Below, one piece after another: positions 1-6,222 of a stretch of 8,070 nt of DNA. Source of the DNA: Bacteroidia bacterium (lineage in GTDB: Bacteria > Bacteroidota > Bacteroidia > UKL13-3); the NCBI GenBank assembly GCA_022402405.1, contig JAKRSG010000292.1, forward strand, positions 1 through 8,070, read 5' to 3'. Numbering within the stretch: the first letter of the stretch is position 1; each line of letters opens with the position of its first letter. Both the position numbers and the translations under genes were made by a program. The notes beneath the pieces were generated by a model, which saw only the letters and a program-made list of their open reading frames with translations, was not told where the DNA came from and made no database searches.

Positions 1-1869
1 TTGGTAAACCCATTGAAACCTAAACAAAAAATCGCCTTCCGCGTAAAGTGGAATTACAAAATTCCTGAACGCATGAAAATTGGCGGCAGGGGCGGTTATG
101 AGCGATTTGGTTCAGACAGTAATTGCGTTTTTACCATTTCGCAATGGTACCCAAGAATGTGCGTGTATAGCGATTACCAAGGTTGGAACAACAAACAGTT
201 TACCGGAAGAGGCGAGTTCTCGTTGGTGTTTGGAAATTTTGAGGTAAACATGAAAGTACCAGCCGATCATATTGTGGCCTCTACGGGCACTTGCAGCAAT
301 TATAATGAAGTATTGAGTGCGGCTCAATTTGCCCGTTGGAAACAAGCACAAAAAACCATTGCCGACGATAAAAATATTGCCATAGACCCCATAGAAGTAG
401 TAACATTAGAAGAAGCAAAATACCAAGAATTGCATCCAAACAAAGACCTTAAAGCCTACAAAACCTGGAAATATAAAGCACAAAATGTACGCGATTTTGC
501 CTGGGGAAGTTCGCGTAAATTTGTATGGGATGCCCTTTCTGTTCCCATAGAAGGCAAGCAGGTTATGGCCATGAGTTATTATCCCAAAGAAGCCTATATT
601 TTATACAGAAAATACTCTACCAAAACCGTTGCCCATACCCTTAGAACTTACTCTAAATTTACCATTCCGTATCCATATCCTGTAGCCATTAGTGTGGAGG
701 CCGCAAGTGGAATGGAGTACCCCATGATATGCTTTAATTTTGGCCGAACCGATGAAGATGGAACCTACGCAGAACGCACCAAATATGGCATGTTGGGTGT
801 AATTATTCATGAAGTTGGACATAACTTTTTTCCTATGATTATTAACAGCGATGAGCGTAATTGGAGTTGGATGGATGAGGGTTTAAATACCTTTGTACAG
901 TTTTTAACAGAGCAAGCTTTCGACAACAATTACCCCAGCAATAGAGGTCCGGCACACAAAATTGTAGACTACATGAAACTGCCCAAAGACCAACTAGAAC
1001 CTATCATGACCAATAGCGAAAACATCAATCAATTTGGTTCAAACGCCTATGGAAAGCCCGCAACGGCCTTAAATATTTTGCGCGAAACGGTAATGGGTAG
1101 AGAATTATTTGATTATGCCTTTAAAGAATACTGTAGAAGATGGGCCTTTAAACACCCTGCGCCAGCAGATTTTTACAGAACCATGGAAGATGCTTCGGGC
1201 GTTGATTTAGATTGGTTTTGGCGCGGTTGGTTTTACGATATAGAACCAGTAGATATTGCTTTAGATAGTGTGGTGGTATTTCAGGTCGCAGTGCCACAAA
1301 AAGCCATCAAAAAAGAAATTACCAGGGTAAAAAGAAAAGAAAAGCCAGAGTTTATTCATGTTTCTAGAATAAAAAATAAAGCGAGTGGCGAGGTGTTTTT
1401 AATAGACCAAGATACCAGCTTGCGCGATTTTTACTACTATTATAAACCCGATACCACCGTAGCTGAAGAACCTAAAACCATTAACGTTTACGAGAATATT
1501 ACGCCGGTTAACGAGGATGAATTTAAGGCTTATGAAGGCAATTATTATTATGAGCTACATCTTAAAAATAAAGGTGGATTGGTGATGCCTGTTATTATAC
1601 AATGGAACTACGAAGATGGAAGCTCAGAAGTAGATAAAATAAGTGCTTATATCTGGAGAAAAGATGAGCATAAAGTGGTAAAAACTTTTGCTAAAAACAA
1701 AAAAGTGAGCAGCATTGTGCTTGATCCTTTTAAAGAAACTGCCGATATAGATGAAGCCAATAACACTTGGCCGAGCATTGAAACTAGCAGTAGAATAGAG
1801 CTCTTTAAGGCAAAGGCGGCGGTACGCGGACAAAGTACTGAAGACAACCCAATGAAGAAAAAGAAATAG
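1..1869 (+). CDS. M1-family zinc metallopeptidase, 5'-truncated by the window edge
   Basis: C-terminal 622 codons of a gluzincin (M1, aminopeptidase N-like) metallopeptidase. The zinc site is complete: HEVGH at residues 270-274, then exactly 18 residues to E293 in WMDEGLN, the M1 HExxH-18-E spacing. SGMEYP (236-241) occupies the position of the M1 GxMEN substrate-binding loop, with Y in place of N, and Y350 in AYGKP is a good candidate for the catalytic tyrosine. DLDWFWRGWF (402-411) is the usual M1 helix after the active site. The C-terminal 200 residues look like a beta-rich extension ending in a lysine-rich tail. The TTG at base 1 is only where the window opens; the N-terminal beta domain and probably a signal peptide lie upstream. 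Family members act on peptides, and in Bacteroidota are usually exported; here export is inferred. It heads a tightly spaced gene run with the next two genes. The family call is firm; substrate is unknown. Confidence 0.93.
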   Translation: MVNPLKPKQKIAFRVKWNYKIPERMKIGGRGGYERFGSDSNCVFTISQWYPRMCVYSDYQGWNNKQFTGRGEFSLVFGNFEVNMKVPADHIVASTGTCSNYNEVLSAAQFARWKQAQKTIADDKNIAIDPIEVVTLEEAKYQELHPNKDLKAYKTWKYKAQNVRDFAWGSSRKFVWDALSVPIEGKQVMAMSYYPKEAYILYRKYSTKTVAHTLRTYSKFTIPYPYPVAISVEAASGMEYPMICFNFGRTDEDGTYAERTKYGMLGVIIHEVGHNFFPMIINSDERNWSWMDEGLNTFVQFLTEQAFDNNYPSNRGPAHKIVDYMKLPKDQLEPIMTNSENINQFGSNAYGKPATALNILRETVMGRELFDYAFKEYCRRWAFKHPAPADFYRTMEDASGVDLDWFWRGWFYDIEPVDIALDSVVVFQVAVPQKAIKKEITRVKRKEKPEFIHVSRIKNKASGEVFLIDQDTSLRDFYYYYKPDTTVAEEPKTINVYENITPVNEDEFKAYEGNYYYELHLKNKGGLVMPVIIQWNYEDGSSEVDKISAYIWRKDEHKVVKTFAKNKKVSSIVLDPFKETADIDEANNTWPSIETSSRIELFKAKAAVRGQSTEDNPMKKKK

Positions 1870-1873
1870 GTGA

Positions 1874-2137
1874 ATGGAAGAAATAAAACAAAAGAACAAT
1901 CCTTTACACGGCATTAGTTTGCAGCAAATAATGGAATATTTGGTTCAAACCAAAGGATGGGAATACTTGGGGGAAGAGGTAAATATAAACTGTTTCCAGA
2001 AAGACCCTAGCATTTCTTCTAGCCTAAAGTTTTTGCGCAAAACACCGTGGGCAAGAGCTAAGGTAGAGAGTTTGTTTATTTATGTGAAACGAAAAGAAGC
2101 TCAAAAAGAAAGAGACAATTTACCACCCAATAGTTAA
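1874..2137 (+). CDS. VF530 family (DUF2132) DNA-binding protein
   Basis: An 87-residue protein that matches the VF530/DUF2132 family over nearly its whole length. Signature segments are NPLHGISL (9-16), GWEYLGEEVNINCF (28-41), DPSISSSLKFLRKTPWAR (44-61) and KVESLF (63-68). The family is a small compact helical domain annotated as DNA-binding on structural grounds; its cellular role is not established. The tail after residue 70 is charged and probably disordered. The start ATG lies 4 nt after the peptidase stop, and the next gene begins 5 nt after this stop, so the three genes are probably co-transcribed and may be translationally coupled. No Shine-Dalgarno site is obvious, as is normal in Bacteroidota. 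Confidence 0.9.
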   Translation: MEEIKQKNNPLHGISLQQIMEYLVQTKGWEYLGEEVNINCFQKDPSISSSLKFLRKTPWARAKVESLFIYVKRKEAQKERDNLPPNS

Positions 2138-2142
2138 ACTTT

Positions 2143-2559
2143 ATGGATGTTTTAAAAATTCCATTTCACGAATTATTGCAGATAAAAAAATCCGGCAATC
2201 CTTCTTATATTTTTGAATTAGAAGAGCAAGGCGCTTTTTTAAACCATTTGGGAAACTTCCATGCCTGCGTTCAATTAACATTGGCTGAAGCCAGTGCTGG
2301 AGAATTTTTATTACAAGAGTTTGAAGGCATTCCTTTTCCCATTGCGCCAATGGTTCGCAAAACAGAGGCAAAATACCACAAACCTGCCTTGGGCTTATTG
2401 CAATCAAAAGCTGCATTTATAGCCGTTGATAAAGCAGCGTTTTTAAACGAATTGCAAACTAAAGGCAGGGCTCAGCTGCAAGTAAAAACCGAAATTTTTG
2501 ACGCCACACACACCAAAGTGCTCACCGCCATTTTTGATTGGTTTGTAGCAAAGATTTAG
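2143..2559 (+). CDS. Probable hotdog-fold thioesterase-like protein (PaaI/DUF4442-like)
   Basis: A 138-residue protein whose layout resembles single-domain hotdog thioesterases. The segment NHLGNFHACVQLTLAEASAG (34-53) fits the hotdog pattern in which an N-H-x-G-x-x-H-A loop leads into the long central helix, with E49 in the LAEA turn as the possible catalytic acid. The remainder (75-138) alternates hydrophobic and polar residues, as expected for the strands that wrap the helix: TEAKYHKPA, KAAFIAV, RAQLQVKTEIFD and VLTAIFDWFVA. Family members hydrolyse acyl-CoA or similar thioesters in the cytoplasm, or have lost activity (the DUF4442 group); which applies here cannot be read from sequence. 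No signal peptide. It is the last gene of the peptidase/VF530 run, and a weak stem with T residues follows at 2584-2600. The assignment rests on one motif and the length. Confidence 0.62.
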   Translation: MDVLKIPFHELLQIKKSGNPSYIFELEEQGAFLNHLGNFHACVQLTLAEASAGEFLLQEFEGIPFPIAPMVRKTEAKYHKPALGLLQSKAAFIAVDKAAFLNELQTKGRAQLQVKTEIFDATHTKVLTAIFDWFVAKI

Positions 2560-2583
2560 ATACTCATACGGCTAACAAGGCTT

Positions 2584-2600
2584 AATAAGTTCTTATTTTT
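2584..2600 (+). terminator. Weak terminator-like stem after the three-gene run
   Basis: AATAAG (2584-2589) and CTTATT (2592-2597) are complementary and are followed by further T residues to 2600. The spacer is only 2 nt, so the closing pairs cannot form and the usable stem is about 5 bp with a 4-nt loop. It is AT-only apart from one pair, so it would be a poor intrinsic terminator. Its position 24 nt after the last stop is the main argument for it. Confidence 0.22.
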
Positions 2601-2603
2601 AAT

Positions 2604-2613
2604 ATTCATAATT
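2604..2613. repeat. Left copy of 10-bp direct repeat (putative target-site duplication)
   Basis: ATTCATAATT occurs here and identically at 2820-2829, on either side of the structured element between them. The match stops at both ends (t versus g before, a versus g after). In such AT-rich DNA a chance 10-base match is possible, but it coincides with the outer ends of imperfect terminal inverted repeats, which favours a target duplication made on insertion. Confidence 0.5.
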
Positions 2614-2635
2614 ATTGCTGTCCGAGAAAAAGCAT

Positions 2636-2785
2636 GAGATTCTTCGCTATCGCTCAGAATGACCTGGTACTCGCATGTTTTCAGCGGCAGGGGACTGGGA
2701 GGCAGTTTTGCTGCCTCCAAGTCCCCTGCCTGTTAGATCTAAAATATTGTCATCCTGAGCGTAACGCAGTGGAGCGAAGGACCTC
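2636..2785. repeat. Inner inverted arms of a common interspersed repeat
   Basis: Left arm 2636-2663 contains TTCGCTATCGCTCAGAATGAC; the right arm 2749-2785 contains GTCATCCTGAGCG followed by GAGCGAAGGACCTC. The reverse complement of the left arm (GTCATTCTGAGCG, then GCGAAGAATCTC) lines up with the right arm except for substitutions and about 9 extra bases in its middle. The GTCATnCTGAGCG ... GCGAAGnAnCT pattern is a recurrent intergenic repeat in many environmental genomes, and its translation gives the familiar spurious peptide CHPERN-VERR. Confidence 0.6.
2686..2730. repeat. Near-perfect 20-bp GC-rich hairpin at the core of the element
   Basis: GGCAGGGGACTGGGAGGCAG (2686-2705) pairs with CTGCCTCCAAGTCCCCTGCC (2711-2730) across a 5-nt loop (TTTTG). 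Nineteen of 20 positions are complementary; the exception is one G opposite A. The stem is far more GC-rich than its surroundings, so it should be very stable as RNA or as extruded DNA and could also block read-through from the genes on the left. It lacks a following T run on the + strand, so it is not a textbook intrinsic terminator. Confidence 0.85.
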
Positions 2786-2819
2786 TTCGTATGTAGTAAG
2801 ATTTCTCCGCATAGTAATG

Positions 2820-2829
2820 ATTCATAATT
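2820..2829. repeat. Right copy of 10-bp direct repeat (putative target-site duplication)
   Basis: Second exact copy of ATTCATAATT, 216 bp from the first. It lies 28 bp upstream of the promoter -7 box assigned to the antitoxin-like gene, so the inserted element would sit at the upstream edge of that promoter. Confidence 0.5.
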
Positions 2830-2856
2830 GAAAAATTAAAAATCAAAAAAAAATCT

Positions 2857-2864
2857 TATTTTTG
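2857..2864 (+). promoter_or_regulatory. Bacteroidota-type -7 box (TAnnTTTG) for the antitoxin-like gene
   Basis: TATTTTTG is an exact match to the TAnnTTTG -7 consensus of the Bacteroidota primary sigma factor. The nearest upstream TTG (2828-2830) is about 26 bp away, longer than the usual 19-21 bp, so the -33 part is weak. Transcription would begin near 2870-2872. That leaves essentially no leader for an ATG at 2873, but a leader of about 55 nt for the ATG at 2927, and so supports the later start. Confidence 0.4.
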
Positions 2865-2926
2865 ATAGAACAATGTTTGTTCAATTTTTTAATTTGTTCC
2901 TCATTGTTACATTTATTCAAAAAATT

Positions 2927-3169
2927 ATGTTACGTAAGTTTATAACACCTACCAAAAAAGAAATCTATATTGCTTTCGAGTTTCCAGAGGAATATCTGGG
3001 GCAAGAATTAGAGATTATTATTTTCAAAAAGCAGGAAGGACTTGAGGAAATAGAAGAAAAATCTCCTATAAAACTGTCAGAAAAGTATAAAGGTATTTTT
3101 TCAAAAGAAGATGCTGAAAATTTTAATAATCATATCGAACAAATACAATCAGAATGGGTTAATAACTGA
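2927..3169 (+). CDS. Small antitoxin-like protein, no toxin partner seen
   Basis: An 80-residue cytoplasmic protein with the two-part layout of small Bacteroidota antitoxins. The N-terminal half (MLRKFITPTKKEIYIAFEFPEEYLG in outline, 1-25, then QELEIIIF, 26-33) is a short beta-rich segment like those preceding PIN-type toxin genes. The C-terminal half has the KYKGIFSKEDAENF...HI...SEW pattern (53-77), resembling the tail that in such antitoxins wraps the toxin. The frame extends upstream to an ATG at 2873, which would add a hydrophobic stretch of 18 residues; I prefer 2927 because the family-like sequence begins there and the -7 box at 2857-2864 would otherwise give no leader. No toxin gene follows: the next 60 bp are non-coding and then a secreted-protein gene begins. 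The antitoxin call comes from remembered family resemblance, not a defining motif; it could be another small AbrB-like regulator. Confidence 0.5.
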   Translation: MLRKFITPTKKEIYIAFEFPEEYLGQELEIIIFKKQEGLEEIEEKSPIKLSEKYKGIFSKEDAENFNNHIEQIQSEWVNN

Positions 3170-3229
3170 TATCCCATAAATTAAATCAATAAACATCTTA
3201 CCAATTTAAATCGCTTTACAAAAAACATT

Positions 3230-3763
3230 ATGAGATATATTTTAGCTGTTTTCACATTAATTATGCTGGCTGAACCAAATTCTTGGGCTCAGAATAAAGG
3301 CAGTAAAGGTCCGGATATATCTGGCATTAAATCTCAGTATTTAGCCATTGAAGCTAAGCGTAAATCCTACATACAATATACCACGCCTACCCAAGAAGAA
3401 GGTATGGCCTTTATTGGGTTTTATGAAGGCAAGGTCCTAAAAATGTTGAATTGCAATTACACCCAAGATATGAGTTTATCTGATGCCGATCATTATTATA
3501 GCGGTAATCAGGTAATATTGGTATATGCCAAAGATTCTGAATTTGAAGAATCTTTAAAAGTAAACCCAAGAACTAAGGTTAAAAGCATGACCGAAAACTG
3601 GTACTATTTTAACAAAGAAATCCTCATAAAATGGGTGTCAGGTGGCAAGGTAATGGATAGCAACAGCGAAGCCTTTAAAGCCAAACAGGCCAATTTCACA
3701 AAAGAATTTGCCGCCAACAAAAAACGCTTTTCAGATCAAAGTAAATTGGTGCAGGTGAAGTAG
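3230..3763 (+). CDS. Small secreted protein of unknown function
   Basis: A 177-residue protein I do not recognise. The N-terminus is a clear Sec signal peptide: a basic MR, a hydrophobic core YILAVFTLIMLA (3-14) and a likely cleavage after SWA (18-20), with Q21 as mature N-terminus. No lipobox cysteine is present, so a soluble periplasmic or secreted protein is expected. The mature chain has a single cysteine (C75) and two similar beta-rich stretches: AFIGFYEGKVLKML (60-73) with HYYSGNQVILVYA (88-100), and ENWYYFNKEILIKWVSGGKV (122-141). The alternation of a tyrosine-rich strand with a short Gly/Asn/Lys turn recalls small Bacteroidota secreted proteins whose strands read YYF-x-N-G-K-L-I. The C-terminus (147-177) is a lysine-rich amphipathic helix. 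It stands alone, with 60 bp before it and 119 bp after; no TAnnTTTG box is evident upstream. Confidence 0.8.
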   Translation: MRYILAVFTLIMLAEPNSWAQNKGSKGPDISGIKSQYLAIEAKRKSYIQYTTPTQEEGMAFIGFYEGKVLKMLNCNYTQDMSLSDADHYYSGNQVILVYAKDSEFEESLKVNPRTKVKSMTENWYYFNKEILIKWVSGGKVMDSNSEAFKAKQANFTKEFAANKKRFSDQSKLVQVK

Positions 3764-3882
3764 TTTAATCAAAATAATTATAAATTCAAATTACCTTAAA
3801 TTAGCATATAGAAAGTATTAACTCTCACTATAAACCTACGAAACATTAAAGCTTACTGTATTGTTTGAAATCAAATTACTCT

Positions 3883-6204
3883 ATGAAGAAAACAATTAAT
3901 GGGCAAGGAATCAACTTTGTTATATTCTTATTTTTATTGATAAATTGTTTTGACAACAGCATTAAGGCGTCAAATCAATACAAATCTTACTATAGAAAAC
4001 TTGAAACAGGAAACTATAGAGAGGTACATAACTTTTTAGTAAAACGAAATCTAAAATTTGATAATTATATTGATAATATAAAGTATCATTTATTATATGC
4101 TGAATTTTATTATCAAATTAATATCATTGAGCAATTCAAAAAACATACAGACTCTGCAAATTATTTTTTGATTAAAAGTAAGACTAAAGATGAATTAATA
4201 AAAGCAGAAATACTTTATAATACAGCAAGGTATTATCATTTTCATGCGAAACCATTGGATGGACTAAATTTTGCAGATGAGGCTATTAGACTATACAACA
4301 ACAACAAGAAAAAATTTAAATCTTATAAGCCGTATAGATATTACCTAGTAAAAGCTAATCTGCTGAGAAACTATGATAGAACTAAATGTCAAGATTTATA
4401 TGATTCGGCATTTAACTTAGTATACCAGAGTCAATATTCAAATTCCGATCTAATGGAAATACACAAAAGTTTAGGGAATTTTCATTTAGATTTTGCAGAC
4501 AACTATAAAACTGATTATAAATCTCATCATAAAAATGCGATCTTACATTTTAATAAAGCACTTTCTCTTAATTTAAATCAAGAAGAGGAAAACAGATACG
4601 TAAGTTCTCAAATATACGCCTTATTAGCATTAGTCTATATTAAATCAGAAGAATATAATAAAGCAAATTTCTGTTTCGACAGCTCACAGGAAAAATTAAA
4701 TTTTCAAGATAGTAAATCCATATATGGAATTTTTAAATGGATGACATTATTAAATTGGAGGGAATTAATTTTTACTGCAAAAAAAGAAAATAACGTTAGT
4801 CATTATAAAAGACAAAAAACGAACGAACTTCTGCTTTCAATGTTAGATGCGTGGAAAGAATGGCATAATTTAAATCGCATTACAAATTCAGGAATTAACC
4901 ATCATATCTATTCAACTTCACCATATAATATTTTAATTAATAATCTAATTTATAAATATAGTAAAACTAAAAGTAATGAATTATTTGACACTATACTATC
5001 ATTAATAAACGATGTTAAAATCATAAAACCAGATTACCAAAATATAGCAAGAATAATTAATAGTAAGGCTCCTGAAGTAGCAAAAAAACTTGCAGACAAT
5101 GAGGCCTTTATTACGGCTTTTGACAACTCTTCTGGTATATCGCATTTTTTAGTAATTCATAAAAAAGAGAAATTTATCATATCAATTGAAAGTGATATTT
5201 TACACCAAGCAATAAATAAAATATTCCTTGATAATTTTTTAATGACAAAGGATTTTAAAACATTTAAAAAAAACTCATATATATTGTACCTTAACTTATG
5301 GCATAAAATACAAGAACTACTTCCCACTTCCATCAACACAATACATATAATACCTCATCGCGAAATTGGCCTAATTAATTTTGATCATTTAGTAACAGAT
5401 ACGTTTAATAACACATTTAAAGACTTACCATATTTAATTTATAGGTATAAATTTAATTACCATTACTCAACAAAGCAATTTCTAGAAAGAAATAAAAGTA
5501 TAGAGGAAATATCGGCACTATCTATTTATTCTGAGTATAAAGATAGCAACTATTACAACCTACCTTTTCTTGTAAAACTTGCCAAAAACAATAAAATCTT
5601 TTCAAACACCGAAAAAATAAGTGATGAAAGCAATTTTTTTAAAACTTTACAATCCCCAAATATTATACAAATTACCGGACACTATGTTCAGATCCCAAGA
5701 AGATTATCAACTAATGCATACTTAGCATTAAATACGGCAAATGAAAAGCCCTTACAAATAAAATTATCCAATTTTGAAAACAATATGTACCAATCAGAAT
5801 TAGTTGTACTTGCTATGTGTGATAGCTATATTGGCCATCTCTACTCCTCGGAACATATTTATTCATTACCTTACATTCTATTAAAAAATGGAGCAAAGTC
5901 TTGCATATTTACTATGAATAAGCTGGAAGACCAAGCAGGCAGTAATATACTATCATCCTTATATGAAAATTTAGCAAAGGGCATAAACAAACTCGACGCT
6001 CTGCATTCGGCCAAAATAGACAATTTAAAAGAATCAAAACAAGATATAGAGTATCACCCTATGTATTGGTCGTCTTTTCAATTAATGGGGAACGAGAAAG
6101 CAGTTAAAATAAATAATCAAGATAAGAGCATAGATGCAAAACTTTTAATCACAGTTATTACATTAAGCATTATTTTAGTACTAATATTAATTAAAGTTAG
6201 GTAA
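3883..6204 (+). CDS. Membrane-anchored TPR-CHAT cysteine protease-like protein
   Basis: A 773-residue protein with, in order, a signal peptide (KK at 2-3, hydrophobic core about 11-24), helical TPR-like repeats (about 35-330; clearest near 219-231 and 245-275), a CHAT domain (about 405-733) and a C-terminal membrane segment (about 754-770) ending KVR. CHAT is a caspase-clan (clan CD) peptidase fold. The core strand IHIIPHREIGLINFDHL (487-503) matches the CHAT pattern P-x-x-x-L-x-x-L-P-F. The catalytic pair is present: H600 in QITGHY and C646 in LVVLAMCDSYIG. The terminal HPMYWSSFQLMG block (725-736) is also typical. Usual HG and SACETG motifs are altered to GHY and AMCDSY. LINC near residue 24 is only a poor lipobox. 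A TTG at 3865 would add 6 residues; ATG 3883 gives a better signal peptide. The topology implies a periplasmic CHAT domain. It converges on the sigma/anti-sigma pair. Substrate unknown. Confidence 0.88.
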   Translation: MKKTINGQGINFVIFLFLLINCFDNSIKASNQYKSYYRKLETGNYREVHNFLVKRNLKFDNYIDNIKYHLLYAEFYYQINIIEQFKKHTDSANYFLIKSKTKDELIKAEILYNTARYYHFHAKPLDGLNFADEAIRLYNNNKKKFKSYKPYRYYLVKANLLRNYDRTKCQDLYDSAFNLVYQSQYSNSDLMEIHKSLGNFHLDFADNYKTDYKSHHKNAILHFNKALSLNLNQEEENRYVSSQIYALLALVYIKSEEYNKANFCFDSSQEKLNFQDSKSIYGIFKWMTLLNWRELIFTAKKENNVSHYKRQKTNELLLSMLDAWKEWHNLNRITNSGINHHIYSTSPYNILINNLIYKYSKTKSNELFDTILSLINDVKIIKPDYQNIARIINSKAPEVAKKLADNEAFITAFDNSSGISHFLVIHKKEKFIISIESDILHQAINKIFLDNFLMTKDFKTFKKNSYILYLNLWHKIQELLPTSINTIHIIPHREIGLINFDHLVTDTFNNTFKDLPYLIYRYKFNYHYSTKQFLERNKSIEEISALSIYSEYKDSNYYNLPFLVKLAKNNKIFSNTEKISDESNFFKTLQSPNIIQITGHYVQIPRRLSTNAYLALNTANEKPLQIKLSNFENNMYQSELVVLAMCDSYIGHLYSSEHIYSLPYILLKNGAKSCIFTMNKLEDQAGSNILSSLYENLAKGINKLDALHSAKIDNLKESKQDIEYHPMYWSSFQLMGNEKAVKINNQDKSIDAKLLITVITLSIILVLILIKVR

Positions 6205-6222
6205 ATCCTTTCAAATTTTACC
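6200..6222. terminator. Short inverted repeat spanning the two convergent stop codons
   Basis: GGTAAA (6200-6205) and TTTACC (6217-6222) are perfectly complementary across 11 nt, and each arm overlaps one of the facing stop codons. It could act as a weak bidirectional transcription stop for the convergent CHAT and anti-sigma genes. With 6 bp and no U tract it is far from a convincing terminator. Confidence 0.18.

Larger units (their letters stand above)
2614..2819. mobile_element. Non-autonomous palindromic (MITE-like) element, about 206 bp
   Basis: No protein-coding capacity, but a nested symmetrical structure. The outer ends form imperfect terminal inverted repeats: ATTGCTGTCCGAGAAA from 2614 matches the reverse complement of the right end, ATTACTATGCGGAGAAA (2818 leftward), at about 13 of 17 aligned positions with one gap. 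Inside these lie inverted arms (2636-2663 and 2749-2785) and a core hairpin (2686-2730). A 10-bp direct repeat flanks the whole. The terminal-repeat start and the direct-repeat edge disagree by one base on the right, so the exact ends are uncertain by 1 nt. No transposase lies nearby, so any mobility would depend on one elsewhere. A 10-bp duplication is compatible with IS4-like transposition, but that family link is inference only. Confidence 0.5.

Noticed and set aside
1624..1914. Two overlapping - strand frames, Phe/Ser/Leu-rich
   Set aside because: They are antisense to the lysine-rich end of the peptidase gene, which yields hydrophobic codons on the other strand.
2141..2416. A 91-codon frame on the - strand
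   Set aside because: It lies antisense inside the hotdog-like gene and shows no domain or start context; it is a shadow of that gene.
2634..2831. A 65-codon frame across the palindromic element
   Set aside because: Its sequence (MRFFAIAQND at the start, CHPERNAVERR later) is the well-known spurious translation of the interspersed repeat; it spans both arms and the hairpin and has no protein-like features.
2873..2926. An N-terminal extension of the antitoxin-like protein from the ATG at 2873
   Set aside because: The extra 18 residues are hydrophobic and unlike the family, and the -7 box would leave no leader for that start.
3169..3229. Remnant of a toxin gene after the antitoxin-like gene
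   Set aside because: The three frames give only very short peptides with stops and nothing resembling a PIN or RelE start.
3800..3806. ATTAGCA upstream of the CHAT gene, also found upstream of the sigma gene on the - strand (7589-7583), as a shared promoter element
   Set aside because: Seven bases only, at different distances from the starts (77 and 54 nt) and with unrelated flanks; not enough to propose a sigma-specific promoter.
3859..3867. TATTGTTTG as a -7 box for the CHAT gene
   Set aside because: It has one extra base relative to TAnnTTTG, no TTG at the proper upstream distance, and would start transcription almost at the start codon.
3883..6204. A CRISPR-linked Craspase (type III-E) assignment for the CHAT gene
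   Set aside because: No repeat array, gRAMP or other Cas gene is in the window, and this CHAT protein carries a signal peptide and membrane anchor; the link is kept only as a mechanistic parallel.
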